From the NCBI RefSeq assembly GCF_900103265.1, contig NZ_FMWX01000002.1:496001-560000 (forward strand): DNA of 64,000 nt. Reading direction: 5' to 3'. Positions 50,035 to 58,280 of the stretch are shown here, piece after piece (position 1 is the first letter of the stretch; each line of letters begins with the position of its first letter). The notes under the pieces were generated by a model. The model ran no database searches, was not told the DNA's origin, and was given only the letters and a program-made list of their open reading frames with translations. This DNA comes from Sphingomonas sp. NFR15 (lineage in GTDB: Bacteria; Pseudomonadota; Alphaproteobacteria; Sphingomonadales; Sphingomonadaceae). The position numbers and the translations under genes are program-made.

Positions 50035-50059
50035 AACGGTTTGCCGCGTTGCCCGTTCC
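50035..50059 (-). promoter_or_regulatory. EcfG-type general-stress promoter
   Basis: On the minus strand GGAAC (50059-50055), 16 bases, then CGTT (50038-50035) matches the alphaproteobacterial consensus GGAAC-N16/17-CGTT exactly. It drives the SDR gene with a leader of about 75 bases. Confidence 0.65.
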
Positions 50060-50102
50060 GAACGACCTGGTTGATCTGGCCTGTTGATCTGGATTGTGTT
50101 CG

Positions 50103-50885
50103 CTACCGCGCGACGATCGCGCACGTCACCGCCAGCCGCGCGTCGAAACGCGCCCGTACCCGATCTCCCGCGACGACGCGATGGACACCGGTAACCGCGC
50201 CGGTGGAGATCCACTGCCCCGCCTCGACCGGAATACCGCGCGCGGCGAGCAGTTCGAACAGGAACCGCGCCGCGCCGAACGGGCCGTCGAGCATCGTCGC
50301 GGTCGTGGCGCTGCCGATCAGCGCATCGTTGATCCACAGTTCGACAGGCCATGTGTCGAGATCCACGTCACGCCAATTCTCGATCGCCGCGCCGACGATC
50401 AGCCCGTTGTTGTTGCCGAAATCCGAAACGGTGACGGTCGGCCCATGATCGTTGATGCCCGGAAACGGCGAACTCGCGATTTCGATGCCGACATGTACCG
50501 CGTCGATCAGCGCGGTCGCTTCCGCGATCGTGTAGCGTGTCTTGGCGGGGTCCGGCGCGGTGCCGACGCGCAGCAGGAACTCGGCTTCGGCGGCGCCGAA
50601 GCCCTGCGCGAAGATCGGCATGGCGAGATCGTCCGTCGCCGGCACGACATGATCGGCGAAGATCGGGCCGGCGAGGCGATCAACCCCGTCGAACGGCGGG
50701 CTGATCTTGCCGACCTTCCACCCTCCGATCCGCGCATCGGACAAAGCGATCGCCCGCTCCTGCACGGCATAGGCTTGCGCCAGCGACTCCGGGATACGGC
50801 CGGGGAACTCTGGCAAGGCCATCCCGGCGCGGCGCGCGTCGGTGAACGACCGTGCGATCCGCTCTGCATTGTTGTCCGGCGTCAC
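50103..50885 (-). CDS. 2-keto-4-pentenoate hydratase / fumarylacetoacetase-fold enzyme
   Basis: 260 residues from GTG 50885 (AAAGGGA upstream); the frame stays open to 50945 but without a ribosome site. The hydratase/FAH fold shows IGGWKVGKISPPFDG (substrate pocket), AEAEFLLRV (metal-binding Glu pair) and HVGIEIASSPFPG, then NNNGLIVGAAI. Such enzymes hydrate 2-hydroxypenta-2,4-dienoate or act on acylpyruvates in the decay of aromatic or sugar acids. No other meta-cleavage genes are nearby. It is divergent from a LacI regulator with a palindromic region between them, which suggests that the regulator controls this gene. Confidence 0.85.
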   Translation of the reverse strand: MTPDNNAERIARSFTDARRAGMALPEFPGRIPESLAQAYAVQERAIALSDARIGGWKVGKISPPFDGVDRLAGPIFADHVVPATDDLAMPIFAQGFGAAEAEFLLRVGTAPDPAKTRYTIAEATALIDAVHVGIEIASSPFPGINDHGPTVTVSDFGNNNGLIVGAAIENWRDVDLDTWPVELWINDALIGSATTATMLDGPFGAARFLFELLAARGIPVEAGQWISTGAVTGVHRVVAGDRVRARFDARLAVTCAIVAR

Positions 50886-50923
50886 CGCATCCCTTTCCCG
50901 ATCCGTACTGCGGTAATGTGTAT

Positions 50924-50944
50924 TGGAAACCGGTGTCAGTGACA
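50924..50944. promoter_or_regulatory. Palindromic region between the hydratase and LacI-regulator genes
   Basis: ACCGGT (50929-50934) sits in TGGAAACCGGTGTCA, an imperfect LacI-type palindrome. TGTCAGTGACA (50934-50944) is a perfect 11-base palindrome. Both lie within the 110-base divergent intergenic region and may bind the adjacent LacI protein. Confidence 0.4.
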
Positions 50945-50995
50945 AGCATCCCGCTAAGACTGGCTCGCACGGTCACCAGCGACTATGCAGGTGCG

Positions 50996-52033
50996 ATGGA
51001 GAAGACCGGCCAGCCAACCATCAACGATGTCGCGCGCGTCGCCGGCGTGTCGAAAAAGACCGTGAGCCGCGTCATCAACCGCTCTCCCCTGCTCAACGAG
51101 GACACCCGCCGACGCGTGGAGGAGGTGATCGGTGACCTCGGCTACATCCCCAACCCGCAGGCGCGCGCGCTCGCGCTCGGGCGCAATTTCCTGATCGGGC
51201 TGGTCCATGACAACCCCAACGCGCAGACGGTGATGAATGTGCAGCAGGGCATGCTCGAAGCCTTGTACGATACCGAGTTCGAGATGATCGTGCGCCCGCT
51301 CAACCGCGGTTCGCCGACCATGCTCGAGGATCTGCGCCACTTTCTCGAGCGCCAGCGGCTGTTCGGCGTGCTGCTGATGCCGCCGATCAGCGAGAATGAC
51401 GCGATCGCCGAATTGTGCGTCGAGATCGGCTGCCGCTATGTGCGGATGGGATCGACCGAACTCGACACCGACGAGCATATGGTCGCCTCGAACGATCGCG
51501 AGGCGGTGCGGGACGCGACCCGCTATCTGATCGAGCTTGGCCATCGCCGCATCGGGCTTGTGTCGGGGCCGCACGGGTTCCGCTCCGCGCGCGAACGCCG
51601 ACTCGGTTTCGAGGACGCGCTGCGCGACGCTGGTATCGCCCTGCCCCGCAGCATGATCGCCGACGGCGATTACCGCTTCGAATCCGGGCTTGTCGCGGCC
51701 GACCGCCTGCTCGATCTGGTGCCGCGGCCGACCGCGATCTTCTCGTGCAACGACGAGATGGCGGCGGGCGTCATCCACGCCGCCTGCCAGCGCGGCCTCA
51801 CCGTTCCGCGCGATCTCTCGGTGATCGGCTTCGACGACACGCCGATCGCGGCGCATATGTGGCCACCGCTGACGACGGTGCGCTGGCCGATCGCGACGAT
51901 GGCGCGTTCGGCGGCGTTGAAACTGATCGCGGGGGTGAGTTCACAGGAGACCGAGGCGGCGGTGGCCGAACCGTCACTGTTCCGCTCGACATTGATCCGC
52001 CGCGCCTCGGTCTCAGCACCTGCGGCGGAGTGA
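50996..52033 (+). CDS. LacI-family transcriptional regulator
   Basis: 345 residues from ATG 50996; the open frame reaches back to 50852 without a start site. The HTH (INDVARVAGVSKKTVSRVIN) is at the very N-terminus, with the hinge helix NPQARALALGR. The periplasmic-binding-like effector domain ends in LSVIGFDDTPIAAHMWPPLT. The ligand is unlikely to be visible from sequence; sugar or sugar-acid effectors are usual. Divergent from a hydratase-fold gene. It could also act at the palindromes at 27560-27571 and 37319-37328. Confidence 0.92.
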   Translation: MEKTGQPTINDVARVAGVSKKTVSRVINRSPLLNEDTRRRVEEVIGDLGYIPNPQARALALGRNFLIGLVHDNPNAQTVMNVQQGMLEALYDTEFEMIVRPLNRGSPTMLEDLRHFLERQRLFGVLLMPPISENDAIAELCVEIGCRYVRMGSTELDTDEHMVASNDREAVRDATRYLIELGHRRIGLVSGPHGFRSARERRLGFEDALRDAGIALPRSMIADGDYRFESGLVAADRLLDLVPRPTAIFSCNDEMAAGVIHAACQRGLTVPRDLSVIGFDDTPIAAHMWPPLTTVRWPIATMARSAALKLIAGVSSQETEAAVAEPSLFRSTLIRRASVSAPAAE

Positions 52034-52101
52034 CGCCCCCTTCGCGACCTGACGCGCTCTGACCGCGCTGGGAAACGACGATCTGGCGCGTCTCTCGCGG
52101 A

Positions 52102-52341
52102 TCAGCGCAGCTCGTCCTTCTTGCGGCTGACGAGGCGCACCGCGATCGACAGGCCGACGAGGATCGCGGGATAGAGCAATGTACCGCGAACCGATGTCCA
52201 CATGCCGCCGGGCTTGCGCTGCGACAGCCGCGGCGGCTTCGACGAGGTGCGCGCCGAAGCGTCGCCGGATTGGCCGAGGCGCGGCAGCCGGGCGACCGCC
52301 GACTCGGCTGGAGACATGGAGCCATTCCGCGACTTGGCCAT
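52102..52341 (-). CDS. Small single-span membrane protein
   Basis: 79 residues from ATG 52341, preceded by GGTGG at six bases. A polar N-terminal half (MAKSRNGSMSPAESAVARLP and Ser/Arg-rich text) leads to one transmembrane helix (TLLYPAILVGLSIAVRLVS) and a charged end RKKDELR. Function unknown. The coding call rests on the membrane helix and the start site. Confidence 0.55.
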   Translation of the reverse strand: MAKSRNGSMSPAESAVARLPRLGQSGDASARTSSKPPRLSQRKPGGMWTSVRGTLLYPAILVGLSIAVRLVSRKKDELR

Positions 52342-52453
52342 TCGATACCACCATTCTCGACGCGTCCGTTACGCTGGGGCGTTCGTACGGCAGGGATCGG
52401 ATGATATCCACACCCAAAACCGTCCACACGGCCTGAACCGATCCGCGGCGCGG

Positions 52454-52477
52454 GGTGCGGGTGCGGGTGCGGGTGCG
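52454..52477. repeat. Tandem hexamer GGTGCG, four copies
   Basis: Four perfect head-to-tail copies of GGTGCG occur between the epimerase gene end (52502) and the small membrane-protein start. Such tracts can vary in copy number by slippage. It is upstream of the small gene on the minus strand, so it may affect that gene's expression. Confidence 0.7.
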
Positions 52478-52501
52478 GCGGGGTATCGAACGCTTCCGGT
52501 C

Positions 52502-53503
52502 TCAGCCCGGCTGCGCGTAGAACGCGCGATACCAGGCGGCGAAGCGCTTCAGCCCATCCTCCAACATCACCTGCGGGTGATAGCCGGTCAGCGCATGCAG
52601 CTTCGACACGTCGGCATAGGTCGCGGTCACGTCGCCGGGTTGCATCGGCCGCATGATCTTGCGCGCGGTCCGCCCGAGCGCGGCCTCGAGCGCCTCGATC
52701 ATCTCCATCAGCCCGACCGGGCGGCTGTCACCGATGTTGAGGACGCGGTGCCCGCCCGTAGCGGGCGGATGATCGAGCGCGCCGATGATGCCGTCGACGA
52801 TGTCGTCGATATAGGTGAAATCGCGGGCCATCCGGCCTTCGCCATATACCTCGATCGGCTCGTCGTTCAGGATCTTCCGCGTGAAGCCGAAATAGGCCAT
52901 GTCGGGCCGGCCCCAAGGGCCATAGACCGTGAAGAAGCGCAGCCCGGTCTGCGGGAAGCCGTAGAGCTTGGCGTAGCTCTGGCTCATCAGCTCGCACGCG
53001 CGCTTGGTGGCGGCATAGAGCGAAACCGGGTCGGTCGCCGGCTCATCCTCGGTGAACCCCGCCCCGCCCATCGGCTTGTCGCCATAGACCGACGACGAGG
53101 AGGCGTAGACGAGATGTTCGAAGCCCGGTGCGTGCCGGCTCGCCTCCAACAGCGACAGATGCCCGGCGAGATTGGAGCGTTCGTACGCGAACGGGTTTTC
53201 GAGGCTGTAGCGCACCCCGGCCTGCGCGGCGAGATGGACGATCCGCCTGACGCCGTTGTCGCGCACCAGCGCGGCGATCGCGGCCGCATCGGCGATATCG
53301 CGCTTGTGGAAGCTGAAGTCCGCAATCCCCGCGAAGGTCGCCAGCCGCGCCTCCTTGAGCGCGGGATCGTAATAATCGTTGACGATATCGAGGCCGATCA
53401 CGCGTTCGCCGCGCGCGAGCAAGGCATGCGCGGTCGCGTGGCCGATGAAGCCGGCGGCGCCGGTGACGAGAACCGGGTCGCCGTTGGCGCGCGGGCCGCT
53501 CAT
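52502..53503 (-). CDS. UDP-glucuronate 4-epimerase (NAD-dependent epimerase)
   Basis: 333 residues from ATG 53503, which overlaps the UDP-glucose dehydrogenase stop (ATGA). Extended SDR fold: LVTGAAGFIGHATAHALLA, HLAAQAGVRYSLENPFAYER, YASSSSVYG, the active YAATKRACE (Tyr and Lys), then FFTVYGPWGRPDMAYFGFT. The GVRYSLENPFAY segment is characteristic of UDP-GlcA 4-epimerases, which make UDP-galacturonate. Paired with the dehydrogenase it supplies uronic acids for an acidic polysaccharide. Confidence 0.9.
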   Translation of the reverse strand: MSGPRANGDPVLVTGAAGFIGHATAHALLARGERVIGLDIVNDYYDPALKEARLATFAGIADFSFHKRDIADAAAIAALVRDNGVRRIVHLAAQAGVRYSLENPFAYERSNLAGHLSLLEASRHAPGFEHLVYASSSSVYGDKPMGGAGFTEDEPATDPVSLYAATKRACELMSQSYAKLYGFPQTGLRFFTVYGPWGRPDMAYFGFTRKILNDEPIEVYGEGRMARDFTYIDDIVDGIIGALDHPPATGGHRVLNIGDSRPVGLMEMIEALEAALGRTARKIMRPMQPGDVTATYADVSKLHALTGYHPQVMLEDGLKRFAAWYRAFYAQPG

Positions 53504-54801
53504 CGTCCCACCCCCGTATAGGTGAAGCCGGCCGCCTCGACCATGTCGCGCGGATAGATGTTGCGCAGATCGACCAGGATCGGTCGCGCCAGCAGGCTTT
53601 TCACGCGCTCCAGATCGAGCGCGCGGAACGCATCCCATTCGGTGACGATGACGAGCGCATCGGAGCCCTCCATCGTCTGATAGGCGTTGCCGCAATATTC
53701 GACGTCGCTCAGCACCCGCTTGGCCTGCTCCACCCCTTCCGGATCATAGGCGCGTATCGTCGCGCCGGCATCCTGCAAGGTCTGGATCACGGCGATCGCG
53801 GGGGAATCCCGCATGTCGTCGGTATTTGGCTTGAAGGTGAGGCCGAGGACCGCGACCGTCTTGCCGCGCACGTCGCCGCCCATCGCCGCGATCACCTTGC
53901 GCCCCATCGCGCGCTTGCGCGTGTCGTTGACGGCGACCACCGCCTCGACGATCCGTTGCGGCGCGTCATAATCCTGGCTGGTCTTGAGCAGGGCGAGCGT
54001 GTCCTTCGGGAAGCATGAGCCGCCGTATCCCGGCCCGGCATGGAGGAATTTCGCGCCGATCCGATTGTCGAGCCCGATGCCGCGCGCGACCTCCTGCACA
54101 TCGGCGCCGACCTTCTCGCACAGATCGGCGATCTCGTTGATGAAGGTGATCTTCACCGCGAGGAAGGCGTTGGCGGCATATTTGGTCAGTTCCGCGCCGC
54201 GTCGGCTCATCTCCACGATCGGCGAGCGGTTGAGGTAGAGCGGGCGATACACCTGCCGCATCACCTCCATCGCGCGCGGATCGTCCCCGCCGATGACGAT
54301 CCGGTCGGGCCGCTTGAAATCGTCGATCGCCGCGCCTTCGCGGAGGAATTCAGGGTTGGAGACGACCGCGAATTCGGCATGGGGATTGGCCTCGCGCATG
54401 ATCCGTTCGACCTCGTCGCCGGTGCCGACCGGCACGGTCGATTTGTCGACGATGACGGTGAAGCCGGTGATCGCCTGCGCGATCTCGGCGGCGGCGGCAT
54501 AGACATAGGACAGATCGGCATGGCCATCGCCGCGCCGCGAAGGCGTGCCGACCGCGATGAACACCGCGTCCGCGCCCGCCACGCCCGCCGTCACGTCGGT
54601 CGTGAACGACAGCCGCCCGGCCGCGACGTTGCTCGCGACGAGTTGGTCGAGTCCGGGTTCGAAGATCGGGATGCGCCCCGCCCGAAGCGCGTCGATCTTC
54701 GTCGCATCCTTGTCGACGCACACCACATCATGCCCGAAATCGGCGAAACACGCTCCGGATACCAGGCCGACATAGCCTGAACCGATCATCGTAACCTTCA
54801 T
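53500..54801 (-). CDS. ugd: UDP-glucose 6-dehydrogenase
   Basis: 433 residues. N-terminal NAD domain (MIGSGYVGLVSGACFADFGH), central helix and catalytic GYGGSCFPKDTLAL with the thioester Cys, and a C-terminal UDP-binding domain (VLGLTFKPNTDDMRDSPAIAV). It oxidises UDP-glucose twice to UDP-glucuronate using NAD. It lies directly upstream of the 4-epimerase, with four-base overlap, in the exopolysaccharide region. Confidence 0.96.
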   Translation of the reverse strand: MKVTMIGSGYVGLVSGACFADFGHDVVCVDKDATKIDALRAGRIPIFEPGLDQLVASNVAAGRLSFTTDVTAGVAGADAVFIAVGTPSRRGDGHADLSYVYAAAAEIAQAITGFTVIVDKSTVPVGTGDEVERIMREANPHAEFAVVSNPEFLREGAAIDDFKRPDRIVIGGDDPRAMEVMRQVYRPLYLNRSPIVEMSRRGAELTKYAANAFLAVKITFINEIADLCEKVGADVQEVARGIGLDNRIGAKFLHAGPGYGGSCFPKDTLALLKTSQDYDAPQRIVEAVVAVNDTRKRAMGRKVIAAMGGDVRGKTVAVLGLTFKPNTDDMRDSPAIAVIQTLQDAGATIRAYDPEGVEQAKRVLSDVEYCGNAYQTMEGSDALVIVTEWDAFRALDLERVKSLLARPILVDLRNIYPRDMVEAAGFTYTGVGR

Positions 54802-54868
54802 GGAATAGCCCCCGGTTGAATGTGCGATATGTGCAAAAGGTTACCGATTTGACGCGAGCCGGCGCGCA

Positions 54869-56110
54869 TCACGAACCGAACGCGCGGGTGACGGAAAACG
54901 TCACCGCATCCGCGACATAGGGAAACGCGACCTTGGTCGATTCGCGCTGGGCATGTTCATAGGCGAGGCTCAGCGTGAATTTGGACCCCGTCACATAGGA
55001 TAGGCCGGCGCTGACGCGCGTCGTCACCTCGTTGCGGTTTAGCGCGAGCGGTGCGGGCGCCTGCACGTCGTAGCGGAAACGCCGGCTCCCCCGGCTCACG
55101 CCGAGATTGAAATCGACCCTGCCGAACAGCGTCTCGCTCGCGCTGATGCCGTAGCTCGTCACCTGCACGCCATTGGAGAAGACGCGGCTCTCGGTCGAAA
55201 AGCCACGGCGGAAGGTCGGCGTGATGACGAGGTTGGGCAGCGGCGACCAGACCAGCGCGATATCCGCCTGGATGCCGCGCCCATCCTTGTTCAAGATCGA
55301 ACGATCGTCGTGCCAAGTATAGCCGAAGCTGCCGCGCAGGCTGGTGATGCCCGTCAGATGATAATCGATGTAGGAGATCACCGAGCGTTCCCGGAAATCG
55401 CTGCGATAGGGCGCCAGCCCGCTCCCGGTCTGGATTTGCGTGGTGGCGAGGCCGTCGGCGCGCTGCTCCGAATATTCGAGCGTGACGCTGTTGCCGGTCG
55501 GAGAGAAATAGCCGAGCCCGCCCGAGAAGCGCACGATACGGGTGCCGTTCGCCTCAAGCTCTCGGCTGTCGACCGCCGAACGCTGATAGCCGGCCCGCCC
55601 GACCACGCGAAAATTGCCGAGCAGATCGCGCGAAGCGACCACACCGACGTCGGCGGTCGACCGCAGCGTCTTGTGGGTGATGAACGCATCGTCGAACAGC
55701 ACCGGTTCGCGCAGATAGGATGCGGTCGCATTTACCTCGCCTTGCCCGGTCTTGTATGTCGCCGCCGCGCTGCCGGCGAAATTGAATGCGTTGAAGCGCG
55801 GATTATAGGCATGGATGCGCTGCCCGGCCGTGCCTTTGAGGTCCACCGCGACCACCCCGATCCGGGTCGCCACCCCGCCGCGCACGACCAGATAGGTCAC
55901 GACTTCCTCGCCGCTGTCGGGCAGCGTTTTGCGCAGCGCCGAGGGAACGCGATAGAGGTTGTCATCATAGCGGATCGACGCGGAGGCCGCGAGGTCGTAG
56001 CTCTGCGCTTCGGCCTGCGCCGGCAGCGCGACCCAGGCGACGCCGATGAGCAGACAGGCCGCGCGGGCGGTGGCGGCGCACCCCATCACGCCGCTGACCG
56101 GCATCGGCAT
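54869..56110 (-). CDS. Outer-membrane beta-barrel protein of exopolysaccharide locus (EpsL-like)
   Basis: 413 residues from ATG 56110, which has AGGGGG right upstream; ATG 56128 is an alternative. A signal peptide (ACLLIGVAWVALPAQAEAQS) is followed by ASASIRYDDNLYRVPS, the typical entry of the exosortase-associated EpsL-type outer-membrane barrels, and about 18 amphipathic strands to VTFSVTRAFGS. It is probably a polysaccharide-secretion or anchoring porin. The neighbouring EpsI-like gene fits this. No polysaccharide export lipoprotein domain is present. Confidence 0.75.
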   Translation of the reverse strand: MPMPVSGVMGCAATARAACLLIGVAWVALPAQAEAQSYDLAASASIRYDDNLYRVPSALRKTLPDSGEEVVTYLVVRGGVATRIGVVAVDLKGTAGQRIHAYNPRFNAFNFAGSAAATYKTGQGEVNATASYLREPVLFDDAFITHKTLRSTADVGVVASRDLLGNFRVVGRAGYQRSAVDSRELEANGTRIVRFSGGLGYFSPTGNSVTLEYSEQRADGLATTQIQTGSGLAPYRSDFRERSVISYIDYHLTGITSLRGSFGYTWHDDRSILNKDGRGIQADIALVWSPLPNLVITPTFRRGFSTESRVFSNGVQVTSYGISASETLFGRVDFNLGVSRGSRRFRYDVQAPAPLALNRNEVTTRVSAGLSYVTGSKFTLSLAYEHAQRESTKVAFPYVADAVTFSVTRAFGS

Positions 56111-56124
56111 TCGACCCCCTACGA

Positions 56125-57276
56125 TCATGCGGAAACCCCGCCGAGCAGTTCTGGAAAGCTGTCCCGCGCGCACTTCGCCCAAGTGAAGCCGCTCGCCCGC
56201 CCCCGCGCGGCCGCGCCACGATCAGCGCGCAAAGCCGCATCGCCCGCATAGGCCGCGATCGTCGCGGCGAAGCCCTCGATATCCCCCTCGGCGACGAGCG
56301 ATCCCGTATCCCCCAATACCTCGGGAATACCGCCGGTCGCGGCGGCGACCGAGGGACAGCCCTGCGCCGCCGCTTCGAGCAGGACGAGGCCGAACCCCTC
56401 GATCTTACCTGGCAACGCGCGTGCGAACAGCAGATGCGCCGCCGCACGGCGATAGATGCGCTTGATATCGTCGATCGAGAGCCGCCCCGGCATCGCGATC
56501 CGCACCCCCACATCGCTCGCCGCGGCGCGGATCGCGCGCGCATAGCCGTCATCCTCGGCGCGGCCGATCACGACATACACCGGATCGGCCATGCCGTGCC
56601 GGTCGCGCGCGAGCGCAAGCGCGGCCAGCGTCTCGACATGGCCCTTGCGCGGCTCGAGCCGCCCGACGCTGCAAAACAGCGGCGCCCCGTGCGGCAGCGC
56701 GGCGAGCGCCGCATCGTCGAACGCACCGCTTGTCGGTGGATCGAACCACTCGCGGCCCACGCCCAGATAGGTGATCGCCTCACGCCGTGGGCGGCCGAGC
56801 TGCGCACGGAAGATGTCGCGTGTCGCCCGCGAATTGTAGGCGACCAGCTCGGCGGCGAGATAGGCGTTGCGCGCCGCCGCTAAGATCACGCCGCCCTTGC
56901 GGACCTTGCTCGCCTCGCTGCCGTGAACCATCACGCGGTAGCGGCGGCGGTGCAGCGGTTGCAGCATCCGCACCAGCAGCAGGCTGCGGATATCGGCGGC
57001 GAGGACGATCGCACCGGTGGGCAGGCCACGCAGGATCGCCGGCAGCGCCCGCACCGCGCGCGGCGGAACGGCGTGGTGGCGAAGGATGAAATGATGCTCG
57101 ACGTCGGCTGGGAGCGCCGCCGCGCCGGCGTCATAGGCGGGCGCGACGACGACGACCCGGCAACCGGCGGCCGCGAGCGCGCGCGCCAGCTCCACCGAAT
57201 AGGTGCCGATCCCGCCCGCGAACGGCGGATATTCGCAGGTGATGATGGCGACGGTTCGCGCCGGCCGCTGCAACAT
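56125..57276 (-). CDS. Family 4 glycosyltransferase
   Basis: 383 residues from ATG 57276, sharing one base with the stop of the GT2 gene upstream. GT-B fold: ITCEYPPFAGGIGTYSVELA at the N-terminus, a Rossmann-like acceptor half, then SVGRLEPRKGHVETLAALAL, and the donor-site EGFGLVLLEAAAQGCPSVAA with the EX7E pair. It transfers a sugar from a nucleotide donor during polysaccharide assembly. Stop codon lies 14 bases before the barrel-protein start. Confidence 0.93.
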   Translation of the reverse strand: MLQRPARTVAIITCEYPPFAGGIGTYSVELARALAAAGCRVVVVAPAYDAGAAALPADVEHHFILRHHAVPPRAVRALPAILRGLPTGAIVLAADIRSLLLVRMLQPLHRRRYRVMVHGSEASKVRKGGVILAAARNAYLAAELVAYNSRATRDIFRAQLGRPRREAITYLGVGREWFDPPTSGAFDDAALAALPHGAPLFCSVGRLEPRKGHVETLAALALARDRHGMADPVYVVIGRAEDDGYARAIRAAASDVGVRIAMPGRLSIDDIKRIYRRAAAHLLFARALPGKIEGFGLVLLEAAAQGCPSVAAATGGIPEVLGDTGSLVAEGDIEGFAATIAAYAGDAALRADRGAAARGRASGFTWAKCARDSFPELLGGVSA

Positions 57277-58277
57277 CACGACACCCCCAGCGCGGCTTGC
57301 CGCGCGCGCCCACCGCTGCCGAGCAGCCGAAGCGCCAGCGCCGGAAACAGCGTCGCGGCGAGCAACGACTGCCACGCGCGGCGGTTGAGCGGATCGAGCC
57401 GCACCGCCAGCCGTAACAGCCGCACCGCCCCGGCGCGGTCATTCAGGAGGAAACGCTGGTTGCCGAGCTTGCGCGCCCGCTCGGCCAGCCGGCGCGGCAC
57501 GAGCGGCAGCAGCGCCGGCTCGTCGGCCGCCGCCTTCAAGGCGACGAATGCGTGATGCGCCATCAGATCGGCGCGGCCGCCGGTGATGCTGCTGCCGCGC
57601 TGGCGCTTGTGGAGGAGCGGCGCTTCGACCAGGGCGAACCGCGTGACGCGGGCGAGCCGCAGGTAGAAATCGGTATCCTCGAACACCCGCACCGCCGCAT
57701 CGAACCCGCCGGCCGCGTCATAGGCGGCGCGGCGCAGCAGCGTGGTCGATGGGATGATCGGGGGATCGTTGAGGAAATAGCGGCGCGAGAGCCGCGTGTC
57801 GCCGGTGATGTCGAGCACTCCCGCCCGCCGTGCGGCGCCAAGGTTCTGATCGGGGAAGACGCAGAAATCCGCATAGACCAGCCCGATAGCCGCATCGGAC
57901 GCCAGCACCGGCAATTGTCGTTCGAGCTTATCGGGCGTCCACAGATCGTCGCCGTCGAGTATCGCCAGCACCGGCGCATCGGTTTCGGCGATCGCCTTGC
58001 GCCGTTGCCCCGGCAGGCCGACACCGCCCGGCCCATATAGCACCCGGATTCGCGTGTCCCACGTCTCGATGTCGCGCAACACCGCCAGCGTCTCGCCGTC
58101 CGATCCGTCGTCGGCGATCACGATCGCGTCGATCCACGCGGCGCGGCTCTGGTCGAGCACGCTGCGCACCGCCGCGCCGATATACGGCCCCTCATTATAA
58201 CACGTCATGATGACCGCCACGCGCGGCGGCGCGGCCTGCTCCGGCGTGGGCCGGGGATCTGGCGGGGATACTGCCAT
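57276..58277 (-). CDS. Family 2 glycosyltransferase
   Basis: 333 residues. GT-A fold: VAVIMTCYNEGPYIGAAVRS, IVIADDGSDGETLAVL, and LAILDGDDLWTPDKLERQ with metal-binding DGDD; then FEDTDFYLRLARVTRF. There is a C-terminal helical extension (about 260-333). It probably adds one sugar to the lipid-linked repeat unit. It starts three bases after the acyltransferase stop, within a run of five tightly spaced genes. Confidence 0.92.
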   Translation of the reverse strand: MAVSPPDPRPTPEQAAPPRVAVIMTCYNEGPYIGAAVRSVLDQSRAAWIDAIVIADDGSDGETLAVLRDIETWDTRIRVLYGPGGVGLPGQRRKAIAETDAPVLAILDGDDLWTPDKLERQLPVLASDAAIGLVYADFCVFPDQNLGAARRAGVLDITGDTRLSRRYFLNDPPIIPSTTLLRRAAYDAAGGFDAAVRVFEDTDFYLRLARVTRFALVEAPLLHKRQRGSSITGGRADLMAHHAFVALKAAADEPALLPLVPRRLAERARKLGNQRFLLNDRAGAVRLLRLAVRLDPLNRRAWQSLLAATLFPALALRLLGSGGRARQAALGVS

Positions 58278-58280
58278 CGC

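Noticed and set aside
52454..52477. Possible CRISPR-like repeat
   Set aside because: It is a contiguous hexamer tract without spacers; no repeat-spacer pattern or cas gene is in the window.
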